Part shown: positions 1 to 8,033 of the stretch, in pieces
Numbering within the stretch: the stretch's first letter is position 1
How the letters are laid out: each line of letters begins with the position of its first letter
Source of the DNA: Verrucomicrobiia bacterium
GTDB taxonomy: Bacteria > Verrucomicrobiota > Verrucomicrobiia > Opitutales > Opitutaceae
Length of the DNA stretch: 63,590 nt
Assembly: GCA_011525695.1 (NCBI GenBank)
Contig: WYBX01000053.1
Span: forward strand, 1 to 63,590
Reading direction: 5' to 3'
The notes under the pieces: generated by a model
The model's input: only the letters and a program-made list of their open reading frames with translations
Told to the model about the DNA's origin: nothing
Database searches by the model: none
Translations under genes and position numbers: made by a program

Positions 1-123
1 GTCTATCCAGCGCAGGCGTCCGAGGCAGGGTGAGCAACGGTTTTGTGTGGCCGACCTGAGGGCTCCTGGCTGCACAAGTACCTGACAGACTGAGATCGGT
101 CCTCCTACCGTGCGAAACTCGGG

Positions 124-2280
124 TTAGAATCGGTACGATGCGGTCACACCGATCTGCCGCGGATCCGCGCGGGCCTCGTAGCGCGTCGTGACATAATCCG
201 GATCCTCATTCCCGAAGAAAAAGACCCGCTTGTCATAGGTCCGATCCAGCAGGTTGCGCCCCCAGACCGTGAGCGACCAGTCGCCCCAGGCATAACCGAC
301 GCTGGCATTGAGCACGTTGAACGCCCGCCGCGGTTCGTCATGATTGTTCGAATCGTATTGCCGGGCGCGGCCGACCAGTTCGACCTGCCCAAACAGCCCC
401 GCGTCGTTCCGATACCGCGTCCCGAGCGTGTACCCGTACGGCGGCGTGTTCGCCAGCCGGCGTCCACCACCCGGATCGCCGCTGGCGGCCGTGAAGGGAT
501 CCAGCCATGAATCCATCAGCCCCACGGTGCCGTGGACGGACCAGTCGGGCGTCAACGCAAACGCACCCGAGGCCTCCAGCCCGGAAACGGTCGAGGCTCC
601 CGCGTTGTCGGTGAAAAACCGGTAGCTGCCGCCGAATCCGGCCGAATCCCGCACCTGGGACTCGCGCCGTTCCAGGTAAAAGGCCGTGACCTCGGCGCGC
701 AGCCGCTGGTCCAGCCAGTTGCCCCGCAACCCCAGCTCGTAGTTCCAGAGATACTCGGTCGCATACACCAGCGGATCCTCGGGCGGATTGATCCGTGCAT
801 CGACGTTGATCCCGCCGCCCTTGTAGCCGCGCGTCACCGAGGCAAAGGCCAGGTGCCGGTCGCTCAGATCGTGCTCCAGCGTGAGCTTGCCCCCGAGGAT
901 CGTATCCGAAAAGTCCGGCGCGAAGCCCACCTCCGGATCGAAGGCATCCCGGCTCGCCCGGTAACGCGTGCGGAGGCCATCCCCCTCCATCTCGATCCAT
1001 TCCGCCCGCAGGCCGACGATCACCCGGGTCCGAGCCGTGAATTCGTGGGCCACCTGGCCGAAGAGGGCCGCGTTGGCGGAATCGTAGTTCGTGCGCAGCC
1101 CGCGAATGTTGCCCGGATCCACGTTCGTGTAGGCACTGCTCTCGTCGACCCGCGAGAAGTAGGCGCCGAGCGTCCAGCGATCGATCCAGCCGAGCGCGCC
1201 GCGGGTCAGCGCGGAATCGAGCCGCAATTCCTGGGAAAATCCGGTGCGATCCCGGCGCAGATCGCTGAACCCCTGGTAGGAGGCGGCCGTCCAGTCGTCA
1301 TCGTAACTGTAGACGGAATCGACCCAGCTGGCGCTGGTCACGCTGCTCAGCAGCAGCGAGGCGAACCCCCGGTAGGTCCCCCGCAGGCTGGCCGCGCGCG
1401 ACTCCTGTTCGTCGCGCCCCGGTTGATCGCTGAAGGTGAACCGACCGTTGTTGTCCAGGGCGAATTCGTCAAAGCCGTTGTCGACATCCGAATACAGCAG
1501 CGCCGCCTCCCATTGCCAGGCGCCATCGGGGTTGAAGGCCAGCCGGAGCCGCGCGGTGAGCTCGTCCCGCGCATTGGTGTCGCGGTCCAGCGTCAGATTC
1601 CGCCGGAACCCGTCGCTGACGTGCTGCTGCACGGCCAGCCGTGCCATCAGCTGCCGCGGAGCGCGCGCCAGGAGTGGCCCGCCGAGCGCGAATCCGGCCG
1701 AGCGCAGCCCGTCTTCGCCGAGCATACCCTCGAGCCGGCCGCTCCAGTACGGCGTGGGCGCTTTGGTGACCAGCCGCACCACCCCGCCCGCGGCATTGGC
1801 GCCAAAGGCGCCCGCCTGCGGACCGCGGAGCACCTCGACCTGGTCCACGTCAAACGTGCTGCCGAGCGTGCCCAGCCCCGTGAAATCGAGATCGTCCACC
1901 AGGAAGCGGACGGTCGAGTCCGGCGTTTCCCCCTCGTATTGGGAATTTTCGCCAATCCCCCGGATCTGCAGGTAACGCGGCCGCGACGTGCCGCCACTCC
2001 AGGTCAGGTTCGGCACCTGATCGACCAGATCGCCGAAATGACGGACGGCGCCCGCCTCCAGCGCAGTCTCGTCGTAAACGCTTACGCTCGCCGGAATCCG
2101 CTCGAGCGGGGATTCCCACAGGTCGGCGGTGACGCGCACCGGTTCGAGTGCGATCGGCGCCGGGGCCGTCGTCGGCCCGCCGGCTTGGGCGTGCCCCATC
2201 GGGGCGGAGGCCAGCGCGGTGGCAAGGAAGAGGAGGATTCGTGTCGGGAGTTGCATGGTCGTTTGATGCCCGACCCGCAC
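124..2280 (-). CDS. TonB-dependent outer-membrane receptor, probably for thiamin compounds
   Basis: The protein has about 718 residues. A signal peptide ending near residue 31 (cleavage after GHA) is followed by a TonB-box-like LEPVRVTAD stretch, a plug domain (about 50-170, with LQIRGIG and a LRGPQAG element) and a long beta-barrel that ends in a terminal phenylalanine, as outer-membrane barrels do. Such receptors import scarce ligands with energy from TonB/ExbBD. The reading frame opens with GTG at 2280, 4 bases behind a GGGAG; an ATG at 2256 would give a cleaner signal peptide, so the start is open between them. A TPP riboswitch sits directly upstream, so the likely ligand is thiamin, its phosphates or a precursor (inference from regulation; riboswitch-controlled TonB receptors are known). 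No inner-membrane thiamin permease is adjacent. Confidence 0.95.
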   Translation of the reverse strand: MRVGHQTTMQLPTRILLFLATALASAPMGHAQAGGPTTAPAPIALEPVRVTADLWESPLERIPASVSVYDETALEAGAVRHFGDLVDQVPNLTWSGGTSRPRYLQIRGIGENSQYEGETPDSTVRFLVDDLDFTGLGTLGSTFDVDQVEVLRGPQAGAFGANAAGGVVRLVTKAPTPYWSGRLEGMLGEDGLRSAGFALGGPLLARAPRQLMARLAVQQHVSDGFRRNLTLDRDTNARDELTARLRLAFNPDGAWQWEAALLYSDVDNGFDEFALDNNGRFTFSDQPGRDEQESRAASLRGTYRGFASLLLSSVTSASWVDSVYSYDDDWTAASYQGFSDLRRDRTGFSQELRLDSALTRGALGWIDRWTLGAYFSRVDESSAYTNVDPGNIRGLRTNYDSANAALFGQVAHEFTARTRVIVGLRAEWIEMEGDGLRTRYRASRDAFDPEVGFAPDFSDTILGGKLTLEHDLSDRHLAFASVTRGYKGGGINVDARINPPEDPLVYATEYLWNYELGLRGNWLDQRLRAEVTAFYLERRESQVRDSAGFGGSYRFFTDNAGASTVSGLEASGAFALTPDWSVHGTVGLMDSWLDPFTAASGDPGGGRRLANTPPYGYTLGTRYRNDAGLFGQVELVGRARQYDSNNHDEPRRAFNVLNASVGYAWGDWSLTVWGRNLLDRTYDKRVFFFGNEDPDYVTTRYEARADPRQIGVTASYRF

Positions 2281-2296
2281 CGGACTCCCGTCGGAA

Positions 2297-2313
2297 GGGG
2301 CGCCGTGCGCCCC
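2297..2313 (-). promoter_or_regulatory. Hairpin between TPP aptamer and receptor start, candidate expression platform
   Basis: A perfect 7-bp inverted repeat (GGGGCGC / GCGCCCC, 3-base loop) lies between the aptamer and the receptor start codon, just upstream of a GGGAG Shine-Dalgarno-like sequence. No T-run follows, so it is more likely to control ribosome access or to act with Rho than to be an intrinsic terminator. Confidence 0.4.
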
Positions 2314-2340
2314 GTGGCGCTCTTCGCGGCGCCTGCTGTT

Positions 2341-2426
2341 TCCTTCGTCGGCATGATCCGTTTCAGGTTCGAAGGGTCGGGCAGCCGGTCGCGCTGCGAT
2401 CTCAGTCCTCCGCGGAGGACACCCCT
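2341..2426 (-). promoter_or_regulatory. TPP (THI-box) riboswitch
   Basis: Read on the minus strand the segment holds the conserved thiamin pyrophosphate aptamer elements in order: GGGGTG (P1/P2 side), the invariant CTGAGAT, ACCCTTCGAACCTGA, GGATCATGCC and a closing GAAGGA. Spacing and order fit the TPP aptamer. It lies about 60 bases upstream of the TonB receptor start on the same strand and should repress that gene when TPP is plentiful. Confidence 0.94.
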
Positions 2427-2565
2427 ACAGGCAACCCGGACCAAAGCTGCGCCCGCCCTCAGCGCAAGCGGAAACATCGGACCGTGACTTTGCACCTTGC
2501 GGCACTGAGACTTAGTGCGGCCGGACCCGGCACTCACCCGCTGGGTATGGAGCGCCACCGGCAAA

Positions 2566-2603
2566 ACACGAGGGCCGCCCTCTTTTCGGAGGGCGGCCCG
2601 TGT
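2566..2603 (-). terminator. Rho-independent terminator-like hairpin
   Basis: A strong GC-rich stem (GGGCCGCCCTC paired with GAGGGCGGCC, loop CGAAAA) is followed on the minus strand by GTGTTTTG. It would insulate the riboswitch leader from read-through of the lysine-aminomutase gene upstream. The plus-strand side lacks a T-run. Confidence 0.65.
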
Positions 2604-2767
2604 GACCTAACACCAAGCAAACCGTAAGAACTACAAACATTCACCGTCCCCATGGACAGTGCTGACTACGGGAGGATAGACGGCGGACGTCTGGAAACGC
2701 TCAAAATCCACGCGAAAAAAATCGCGGCGGGCGGGCAGCATCCCCAGCAATGAATGATCGGAATCAG

Positions 2768-2915
2768 AATTGGATTCGTAGGGGCGCAGTCTTGCTGCGC
2801 CCTCAGCAGCATTCGATCGCCCATTGCGGGCGCAGACGAGGCTGCGCCCCACGGCTGCGTGGTTAAATGAACAAGCGGGAATGCATTCCGGAATGACCTG
2901 TACGCGCCGGGGGCG
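2768..2915. repeat. Dispersed GC-rich palindromic repeat, copy 1
   Basis: The element begins with GTAGGGGCGCAG, pairs with a nearby CTGCGCCCTCA, has a spacer of about 30 bases, then GGGCGCAG with GCTGCGCCCC, and a tail CTGCGTGGTTAAATGAA. The same layout recurs at 5798, 10785, 26627, 29026, 32651 and 62479. It fills most of the gap between the terminator and the lysine-aminomutase stop; I see no credible gene in 2604-2935. Confidence 0.8.
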
Positions 2916-2935
2916 CGGGATCCTCCACGATCAGC

Positions 2936-4216
2936 TCAATGCACGATCACCCGGTCCACGCCCGAGGCCGGCAGCGGCGCGCCCGATGGCGCGGTCGATG
3001 CCCCCGCCTCCAGCGGATAACGGAAGGTCCGACCCTCGTAATTGCGGAAAATGACCTCCTCGTCCGTGATCGATTCGACGTACTCCGGGTTGATCGGGAC
3101 CTTGCCGCCGCCGCCCGGCGCATCGATGACGTACTGCGGTACCGCATACCCGGTCGTGTGCCCGCGCAGCGCGCGGATGATCTCGATCCCCTTCCGGACA
3201 TCCGCCTTGAAGTGCGCCCCGCCGGTGATCAGGTCCATCTGGTACAGGTAATACGGCCGGACCCGCATCTGGAGCAGCCGGTGCACCAGCGACTTCATGA
3301 CCACGGCGTCATCGTTGACGCCCTTCAGCAGCACGCTCTGGTTGCCCAGCGGCACGCCCGCGAAGGACAGCCGGTCGCAGGCGGCCTTCAGTTCGGCCGT
3401 CGTCTCCCGCGGATGATTGACGTGGATGCTGAGCCAGATCGGTCCGTACTTCTTGAACACGGCACAGAGCTCGGGCGTGATTCGCTGCGGCAGGAACACG
3501 GGAATCCGCGAACCGATCCGGATGAATTCCACGTGCTTGATCGCCCGCAACCGTGCCAGCAGATGCTCCAGCTTGCGATCCGACAGCAGCAGCGGATCGC
3601 CCCCGGAGAGCAGCACGTCGCGGATTTCCGGATGCGCCTCGATGTAGCGGAGCCCCTGCTCGTATTCGGGATGGAAATTGTAGTCCTGGGCGTTCGAGAC
3701 CAGCCGGCTCCGCGTGCAGTACCGGCAGTAGGAGGCGCACCGATCCGTCACGAGGAACAGCACCCGATCGGGATAACGGTGGACGAGTCCGGACACCGGC
3801 GAATGCTCGTCCTCGCCGAGCGAATCGAGCATCTCGCCCGGGGAAACCACCATCTCGCCGGCCCGGGGAATCACCTGTTTCCGAATGGGACAATCCGGAT
3901 CGGAGCGGTCGATGAGGTTGAAGAAATAGGGGGTGATCGCGAGGGCCAGCTTCTGGTTGGCGAAGGCGCAGCCGGCCTTCTCCTCGGCCGTCAGCGTCAT
4001 GAACTGTTCGAGCTGCTCGCCGGTCGTGATCCGGTTCTTGAGCTGCCAGGTCCAGTCCCGCCAGTCGCTCTCGGGCACATGCTGCCAGAGTCCCTGGCCT
4101 TCGAACCAGCTGTCCGGCCCGCCCCCGCCGCTGATCGACCGGGGCGGACTCGCAGCGCCCGCCGATGTATCCTGCGCCGGTTCGGCCGTCTTCCCGCCGT
4201 CTGAATTGGCAAGCAT
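2936..4216 (-). CDS. kamA: Lysine 2,3-aminomutase (radical SAM, KamA family)
   Basis: The 426-residue protein has the radical-SAM cluster motif CASYCRYC (C160, C164, C167), GGDPL for SAM binding, and the PLP-lysine motif PGGGGK (K372). The two aspartates that bind the substrate amino groups in clostridial lysine 2,3-aminomutase are matched by D328 (YQMDL) and D365 (VIDAPGG). Together these favour true lysine 2,3-aminomutase, which makes L-beta-lysine, over EpmB, though EpmB-like use in EF-P modification cannot be excluded. The N-terminal 40 residues are low-complexity. The gene is divergent from carA with a 195-base gap; no beta-lysine acetyltransferase is adjacent. Start is the ATG at 4216. 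Confidence 0.9.
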   Translation of the reverse strand: MLANSDGGKTAEPAQDTSAGAASPPRSISGGGGPDSWFEGQGLWQHVPESDWRDWTWQLKNRITTGEQLEQFMTLTAEEKAGCAFANQKLALAITPYFFNLIDRSDPDCPIRKQVIPRAGEMVVSPGEMLDSLGEDEHSPVSGLVHRYPDRVLFLVTDRCASYCRYCTRSRLVSNAQDYNFHPEYEQGLRYIEAHPEIRDVLLSGGDPLLLSDRKLEHLLARLRAIKHVEFIRIGSRIPVFLPQRITPELCAVFKKYGPIWLSIHVNHPRETTAELKAACDRLSFAGVPLGNQSVLLKGVNDDAVVMKSLVHRLLQMRVRPYYLYQMDLITGGAHFKADVRKGIEIIRALRGHTTGYAVPQYVIDAPGGGGKVPINPEYVESITDEEVIFRNYEGRTFRYPLEAGASTAPSGAPLPASGVDRVIVH

Positions 4217-4411
4217 GATGAAAGGTTTCGGGAATCCCGAAGGGTCGCAGAAATAGTGGCCAAACGAGGACTGTCAAACGGCCGCTCGGATTCGGCCCGA
4301 TCGCCGGGAAACGCGGCCGCCGGCCACCACGGGGCCTGAGGCCGGAAAATTCGGGCGCCGGGCCGGGTTTTTGGTCGCAAAAGCCCCGGCACAACCTTTC
4401 GTTCGGCCCCA

Positions 4412-5581
4412 ATGCCTGCCCAGCCCGCCATTCTCGCCCTCGAAGATGGTTCGATTTTTCGCGGCCGCGCCTTCGGAGCCGACGCCACCGTCTCCGGTGA
4501 ATGCGTCTTCAACACTTCGATGACCGGCTACCAGGAGATCCTCACCGATCCCTCGTATTTCGGCCAAATCGTCACCATGACCGCCGTGCAGATTGGCAAC
4601 TACGGGGTGAACGAGGAGGACACCGAAGCCGCCGCCCCGAAATGCACCGGGTTCGTCGTCCGCGAACTCTCCCCGGTGGTCAGCAACTGGCGCAGCCGGC
4701 AGTCGCTCGGTGACTATCTCCGCAGGCATGGGATCCCCGGCATCAGCGAAGTCGACACCCGCGCGCTGACCAAGAAGCTGCGGGTCGACGGCGCGATGAA
4801 ATGCTGCCTCAGCACGCTGCCGCTGAGCGACGAGGAGGCCTTGCGCCGGGCCCGGGCCTGGCGCGACATGCTCGGCGCCGATTACGTCAAGGACGTCACC
4901 TCGCGCGAGCCGCACCTCTGGCGGGCCGATGATCCGGCGAACTTCAACCCGCCGTACCTGCCGGTCGGGACGACGATGAATGCGCCCGGAATTCCGCCGA
5001 CGAAGTTCCGGGTCGCCGCCTTCGATTATGGCGCCAAGCACAGCATCTTCCGGAAGCTGGTGAACCATGGCTTCGAGGTGCAGGTGTTTCCGGCCACGGC
5101 CACGGCCGCCCAGATTCGCGAGCACCAGCCCGACGCGGTGTTCCTCTCCAATGGGCCCGGCGATCCCGCGGCGCTGCCGTATATCCATGAGACGGTGACA
5201 AACCTGCTGCCCGACTTCCCGATGTTTGGGATCTGCCTTGGCCACCAGATGCTCACGCATGCCCTCGGCGGCTCGACCTTCAAGCTCAAGTTCGGCCATC
5301 GCGGCGGCAACCAGCCGGTGAAGAATCTCGAGACCGGGAAGGTTTCCATCACCGCGCAGAACCACGGCTTCGCCACGGATGCGAAGTCGATCGAGCGGCG
5401 CGGCGCCAGGATCACCGAAATCAATCTCAACGACCAGACGGTCGAGGGACTGCGGCACTCCACCCTCCCCGTCTTCAGCGTCCAGTATCACCCCGAGGCA
5501 GCGCCGGGGCCGAATGACGCCGATCCGCTCTTCCTCGATTTTTACAAGATGGTCGAGGCGCGGAAGGCGGGGAAAGTCTAG
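4412..5581 (+). CDS. carA: Carbamoyl-phosphate synthase, small (glutaminase) subunit
   Basis: A 389-residue protein of usual length. The N-terminal CPSase small-subunit domain (about 1-190) precedes a class I glutamine amidotransferase domain with the nucleophile motif FGICLGHQ (C275) and the H360/E362 pair in VQYHPEA. It hydrolyses glutamine and channels ammonia to the large subunit for pyrimidine and arginine synthesis. The large subunit is not in this window. The TAG stop lies inside the left arm of an inverted repeat that follows the gene. Confidence 0.97.
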   Translation: MPAQPAILALEDGSIFRGRAFGADATVSGECVFNTSMTGYQEILTDPSYFGQIVTMTAVQIGNYGVNEEDTEAAAPKCTGFVVRELSPVVSNWRSRQSLGDYLRRHGIPGISEVDTRALTKKLRVDGAMKCCLSTLPLSDEEALRRARAWRDMLGADYVKDVTSREPHLWRADDPANFNPPYLPVGTTMNAPGIPPTKFRVAAFDYGAKHSIFRKLVNHGFEVQVFPATATAAQIREHQPDAVFLSNGPGDPAALPYIHETVTNLLPDFPMFGICLGHQMLTHALGGSTFKLKFGHRGGNQPVKNLETGKVSITAQNHGFATDAKSIERRGARITEINLNDQTVEGLRHSTLPVFSVQYHPEAAPGPNDADPLFLDFYKMVEARKAGKV

Positions 5582-5666
5582 CAGCCCGTCGGACTTGCAG
5601 TCGAGCGCAGCAAGCGTTCATGCCATTTTTCCGGCAACTTGGTGGGCCTTGCTGACGGGCTGCTAG
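5578..5666. repeat. 89-bp element bounded by 13-bp perfect inverted repeats
   Basis: CTAGCAGCCCGTC (5578-5590) is repeated in inverse as GACGGGCTGCTAG (5654-5666). The left arm contains the carA stop codon. The size, the perfect ends and the lack of an ORF resemble a miniature inverted-repeat element, or a large hairpin acting at the carA 3' end. No clear target duplication is visible. Confidence 0.6.
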
Positions 5667-5797
5667 TTTCCGCGCGTGCGCGCGGGTTTGGGGAAGATGG
5701 TTCGGATGAGGTGTGAGTGGGCCGCGAGGCGTCCCCAGCATTTTCTACCCGATGGGCGCGAGTTTTCCGACCGATTGGAGGGTGTGCAATCGGCGCC

Positions 5798-5874
5798 GTA
5801 GGGGCGCAGCCTCGTCTGCGCCCTCAGGACGGACGAGTCACCAGAGCGGGCGCAGGCAAGACTGCGCCCCTACG
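5798..5874. repeat. Dispersed GC-rich palindromic repeat, copy 2
   Basis: This is the cleanest copy: GTAGGGGCGCAG at one end and CTGCGCCCCTAC at the other, each with an internal pairing partner, around a central spacer of about 27 bases. It lies between the convergent carA and kdsB genes. The rest of the 304-base gap is the inverted-repeat element and about 130 bases without visible features. Confidence 0.8.
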
Positions 5875-5885
5875 AGCGCTTCGTT

Positions 5886-6635
5886 TCAGCCGCCCAGCAG
5901 CTGCTCGAACCGCTCCGCATCCTCCGCCGTGTCGACCCCGATCGTGGGGTCCTCCGTGAGCTCGCAGGCGATGGCATAGCCATTCTCCAGCACGCGCAGC
6001 TGTTCCAGCTTCTCGATTTGCTCCAGCCGGCCCGGCAGCAGCCCGGCGAATTTTTCCAGGAGCTCCGCCTGGTACCCGTACAACCCGAGATGCTTGAAAC
6101 ACGGATTGGCCGCCACCCAGGCATCATCGACGACCCCGCGCTGGTCCCGCGCATAAGGGATTGGTGCCCGGGAGAAGAACAGCGCGCGGCGAGTGGCGGG
6201 CGCAAACACCACCTTTACCTGGTTGGGATTGGCAAAATCCGCCGCTCGTTGGAACCGGGTCGCCAGCGTCGCCATCGGCGCCCCCTCCGCCAGCATCCGG
6301 GCCAGCGCTCGTATCTGCATCCCCGTGACCAGTGGCTCGTCAGCCTGGACGTTCACCACATGGTCCGCCCGGACCGTTCGGTTGGCCTCCGCAATCCGGT
6401 CGGTGCCGCTCTGATGGGCGGCGCTGGTCATCAGCACATGGAAGCCCGCCTGGGAGACACAATCCGCCAGCAGCGGGTGATCGACCGCAAACCACAGCGG
6501 GATTTCCGGTGCCGCCGCCGCAATCCGCTCCGCCACCCACAGCACCAGCGGCCGCCCCCGGATCGGATGCAGCAGCTTTCGCGGGAAACGCGTCGACTCG
6601 AGGCGACAGGGAACGATGATTGCGGTCTGTGCCAT
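5886..6635 (-). CDS. kdsB: 3-deoxy-manno-octulosonate cytidylyltransferase (CMP-KDO synthetase)
   Basis: With the ATG at 6635 the protein has 249 residues, the family norm. The N-terminus carries the nucleotidyltransferase signature IIVPCRLESTRFPRKLL, followed by NVQADEP and a C-terminal GVDTAEDAERF typical of KdsB. It activates KDO with CTP for lipopolysaccharide inner-core assembly in the cytosol. The open frame extends upstream to 6740, but that extension is low-complexity and covers the promoter space shared with ptsH. The gene is divergent from ptsH, 80 bases away. Confidence 0.95.
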   Translation of the reverse strand: MAQTAIIVPCRLESTRFPRKLLHPIRGRPLVLWVAERIAAAAPEIPLWFAVDHPLLADCVSQAGFHVLMTSAAHQSGTDRIAEANRTVRADHVVNVQADEPLVTGMQIRALARMLAEGAPMATLATRFQRAADFANPNQVKVVFAPATRRALFFSRAPIPYARDQRGVVDDAWVAANPCFKHLGLYGYQAELLEKFAGLLPGRLEQIEKLEQLRVLENGYAIACELTEDPTIGVDTAEDAERFEQLLGG

Positions 6636-6715
6636 GGCCCTGCAGCCTGCCTTTCGGTTTTTGGGTTGCAAGCCACCCGCACCGTCCGGATTTTGCCCGG
6701 TCTTTTCCGCCCTCC

Positions 6716-7015
6716 ATGAACAAAGCCGACGCCACCTCAACTCCCCAGTCAGTCACGAAGGAATTGGTGGTGCAGAACAAGATGGGCATTCACGCGCGGC
6801 CGGCCGCGATGATTGTTCGGGTGACCAACAAGTTCAAATCGGAGGTGTTTGTGGAAAAGGACGACGAACAGGTGAATGGGAAGAGCATCATGGGGCTGAT
6901 GATGCTCGCCGCCGGCAAGGGTTCGAAGGTCAAGTTCATCGCTACGGGCGACGACGCCGCAGCGCTGCTGACCGAGATTGAGGCCTTGTTTACCCGAAAG
7001 TTCGACGAAGCCTGA
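6716..7015 (+). CDS. ptsH: Phosphocarrier protein HPr
   Basis: A 99-residue HPr. The phosphorylated histidine lies in MGIHARPA (H26 with the ATG at 6716), and the regulatory serine region NGKSIMGLMML (S57) is intact, which implies control by an HPr kinase. The N-terminus has about 11 extra residues (MNKADATST...) relative to minimal HPr. EI is encoded alone about 17 kb away and no PTS permease is in the window, so a regulatory role is likely. The stop codon is at the base of a hairpin shared with the convergent tatD gene. Confidence 0.95.
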   Translation: MNKADATSTPQSVTKELVVQNKMGIHARPAAMIVRVTNKFKSEVFVEKDDEQVNGKSIMGLMMLAAGKGSKVKFIATGDDAAALLTEIEALFTRKFDEA

Positions 7016-7037
7016 GGTTTTTGCTCTGCAAAAACCT
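7015..7037. terminator. Bidirectional terminator between ptsH and tatD
   Basis: A perfect 10-bp stem (AGGTTTTTGC / GCAAAAACCT) with a 3-base loop. It begins on the last base of the ptsH stop codon and ends on the last base of the convergent tatD stop codon. The T/A-rich stem gives either strand a weak U-tract within the arm rather than after it. Confidence 0.65.
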
Positions 7038-7897
7038 TATCTTTGGGAGGCGGGAGGCAGGCCAAAGAATCGACGCGAGTTCGCCGCCGAAACCGCGGCC
7101 AATTCCTCGTACGGAATACCAAACACTTCGCGGGCGGCAAACTCGGCGGTCTGCCGGACAAACGCGGGTTCATTCGGCTTTCCGCGGTGCGGCATCGGGG
7201 TGAGATAAGGCGCATCGGTTTCGACCATGAAACGGGACAGCCCCTGAGCCCGGGCCGCCGCCCGGATGCCTTCCGCATTCCGGTACGTCAAAATCCCGGT
7301 GAAGGATCCGATTCCTCCCCGGCGGTTCAACTCCGCGATTTCCTTCTCCCCTTCGGTGAAGCAGTGAAACACCACCCGGGTCCAGTCCACGCCGCTGGCA
7401 TCGATCATCTCGACACATTCTCCAAAAGCGCCGCGCGAATGGACCACCACTGGGCAGCCCAGCCGCCGTGCGAGACCAAGCTGGGCCGCGAACGCCGCAC
7501 GCTGCCAGCCAAGGATTTCTTCCGCACGGGCCGGATCGTTCTTCGGAAGGTGAAACCGATCCAGCCCGCATTCGCCCAGCGCGACCGAGGCCATCGGCGC
7601 GGCAGCCACCGCCGGCCGCTCATCGGCCGCTGCTCCTTTCCAGAATGGCTCGATCTGCGCCACTGCATTCTCCCAACCGGCATCCACCGAGCAGGGATGG
7701 AGTCCGACGGTGTAATGGACAAACCCGGCGCGGCTCTGCGCGAGTTCGCGATACAGTGACCAGTCGTCCGGCGCCGTTCCGATCGTGGTCATCGCCGCCA
7801 CGCCGGCAGCCCGGGCGCGATCCAGCGCGGCATCGAGCGTTCCCTGGCGCAGGAACGATTCCAGGTGGGTGTGGGTGTCAATGATTCCGGTTTCCAC
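7037..7897 (-). CDS. tatD: TatD-family metal-dependent hydrolase
   Basis: The 286-residue TIM-barrel amidohydrolase starts with IIDTHTHLESF, whose HxH ligates metal, and continues with ALGECGLD, PVVVHSRGA, VFHCFTEG and VETDAPYL, all TatD-family metal or active-site motifs. Family members are Mg-dependent 3'-5' DNA/RNA exonucleases or deoxyribonuclease-like phosphoesterases of the cytosol. The start is a GTG at 7897. A 42-bp perfect palindrome lies 35 bases upstream. The symbol is by family; which TatD paralogue it corresponds to is not decided. Confidence 0.9.
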   Translation of the reverse strand: METGIIDTHTHLESFLRQGTLDAALDRARAAGVAAMTTIGTAPDDWSLYRELAQSRAGFVHYTVGLHPCSVDAGWENAVAQIEPFWKGAAADERPAVAAAPMASVALGECGLDRFHLPKNDPARAEEILGWQRAAFAAQLGLARRLGCPVVVHSRGAFGECVEMIDASGVDWTRVVFHCFTEGEKEIAELNRRGGIGSFTGILTYRNAEGIRAAARAQGLSRFMVETDAPYLTPMPHRGKPNEPAFVRQTAEFAAREVFGIPYEELAAVSAANSRRFFGLPPASQR

Positions 7898-7931
7898 GAT
7901 CTTTCGTCCTTGGCTCTCTCATTCCTCCAAT

Positions 7932-7973
7932 CCGTGCGATTCCATGTCGCAGCTGCGACATGGAATCGCACGG
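7932..7973. repeat. 42-bp perfect palindrome (P1)
   Basis: The sequence reads identically on both strands over all 42 bases, centred on CGCAGCTGCG, with no spacer. Its arms carry TGCGATTCCATGTCG. It lies between the M32 carboxypeptidase stop and the tatD start. A second palindrome at 42062 has the same core and arms apart from a symmetric base-pair swap. Confidence 0.95.
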
Positions 7974-8033
7974 CGGCTTTTGGGCAGGCGAAAAGGTACT
8001 TCGATCATCCGGGCGACCAGAATGTGACCAGGT

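Noticed and set aside
1..123. Possible gene fragment at the window start
   Set aside because: No frame with a recognisable motif; it is the 3' flank of the TonB receptor.
532..2487. A 651-codon open frame on the plus strand opposite the TonB receptor
   Set aside because: It is antisense to a clear receptor gene, has Arg/Pro/Gly-rich composition from GC-rich codons and no motif; it also runs through the riboswitch.
2631..2852. A 73-codon open frame on the minus strand between the terminator and the repeat
   Set aside because: It runs into the dispersed repeat and has no ribosome-binding site, motif or family look.
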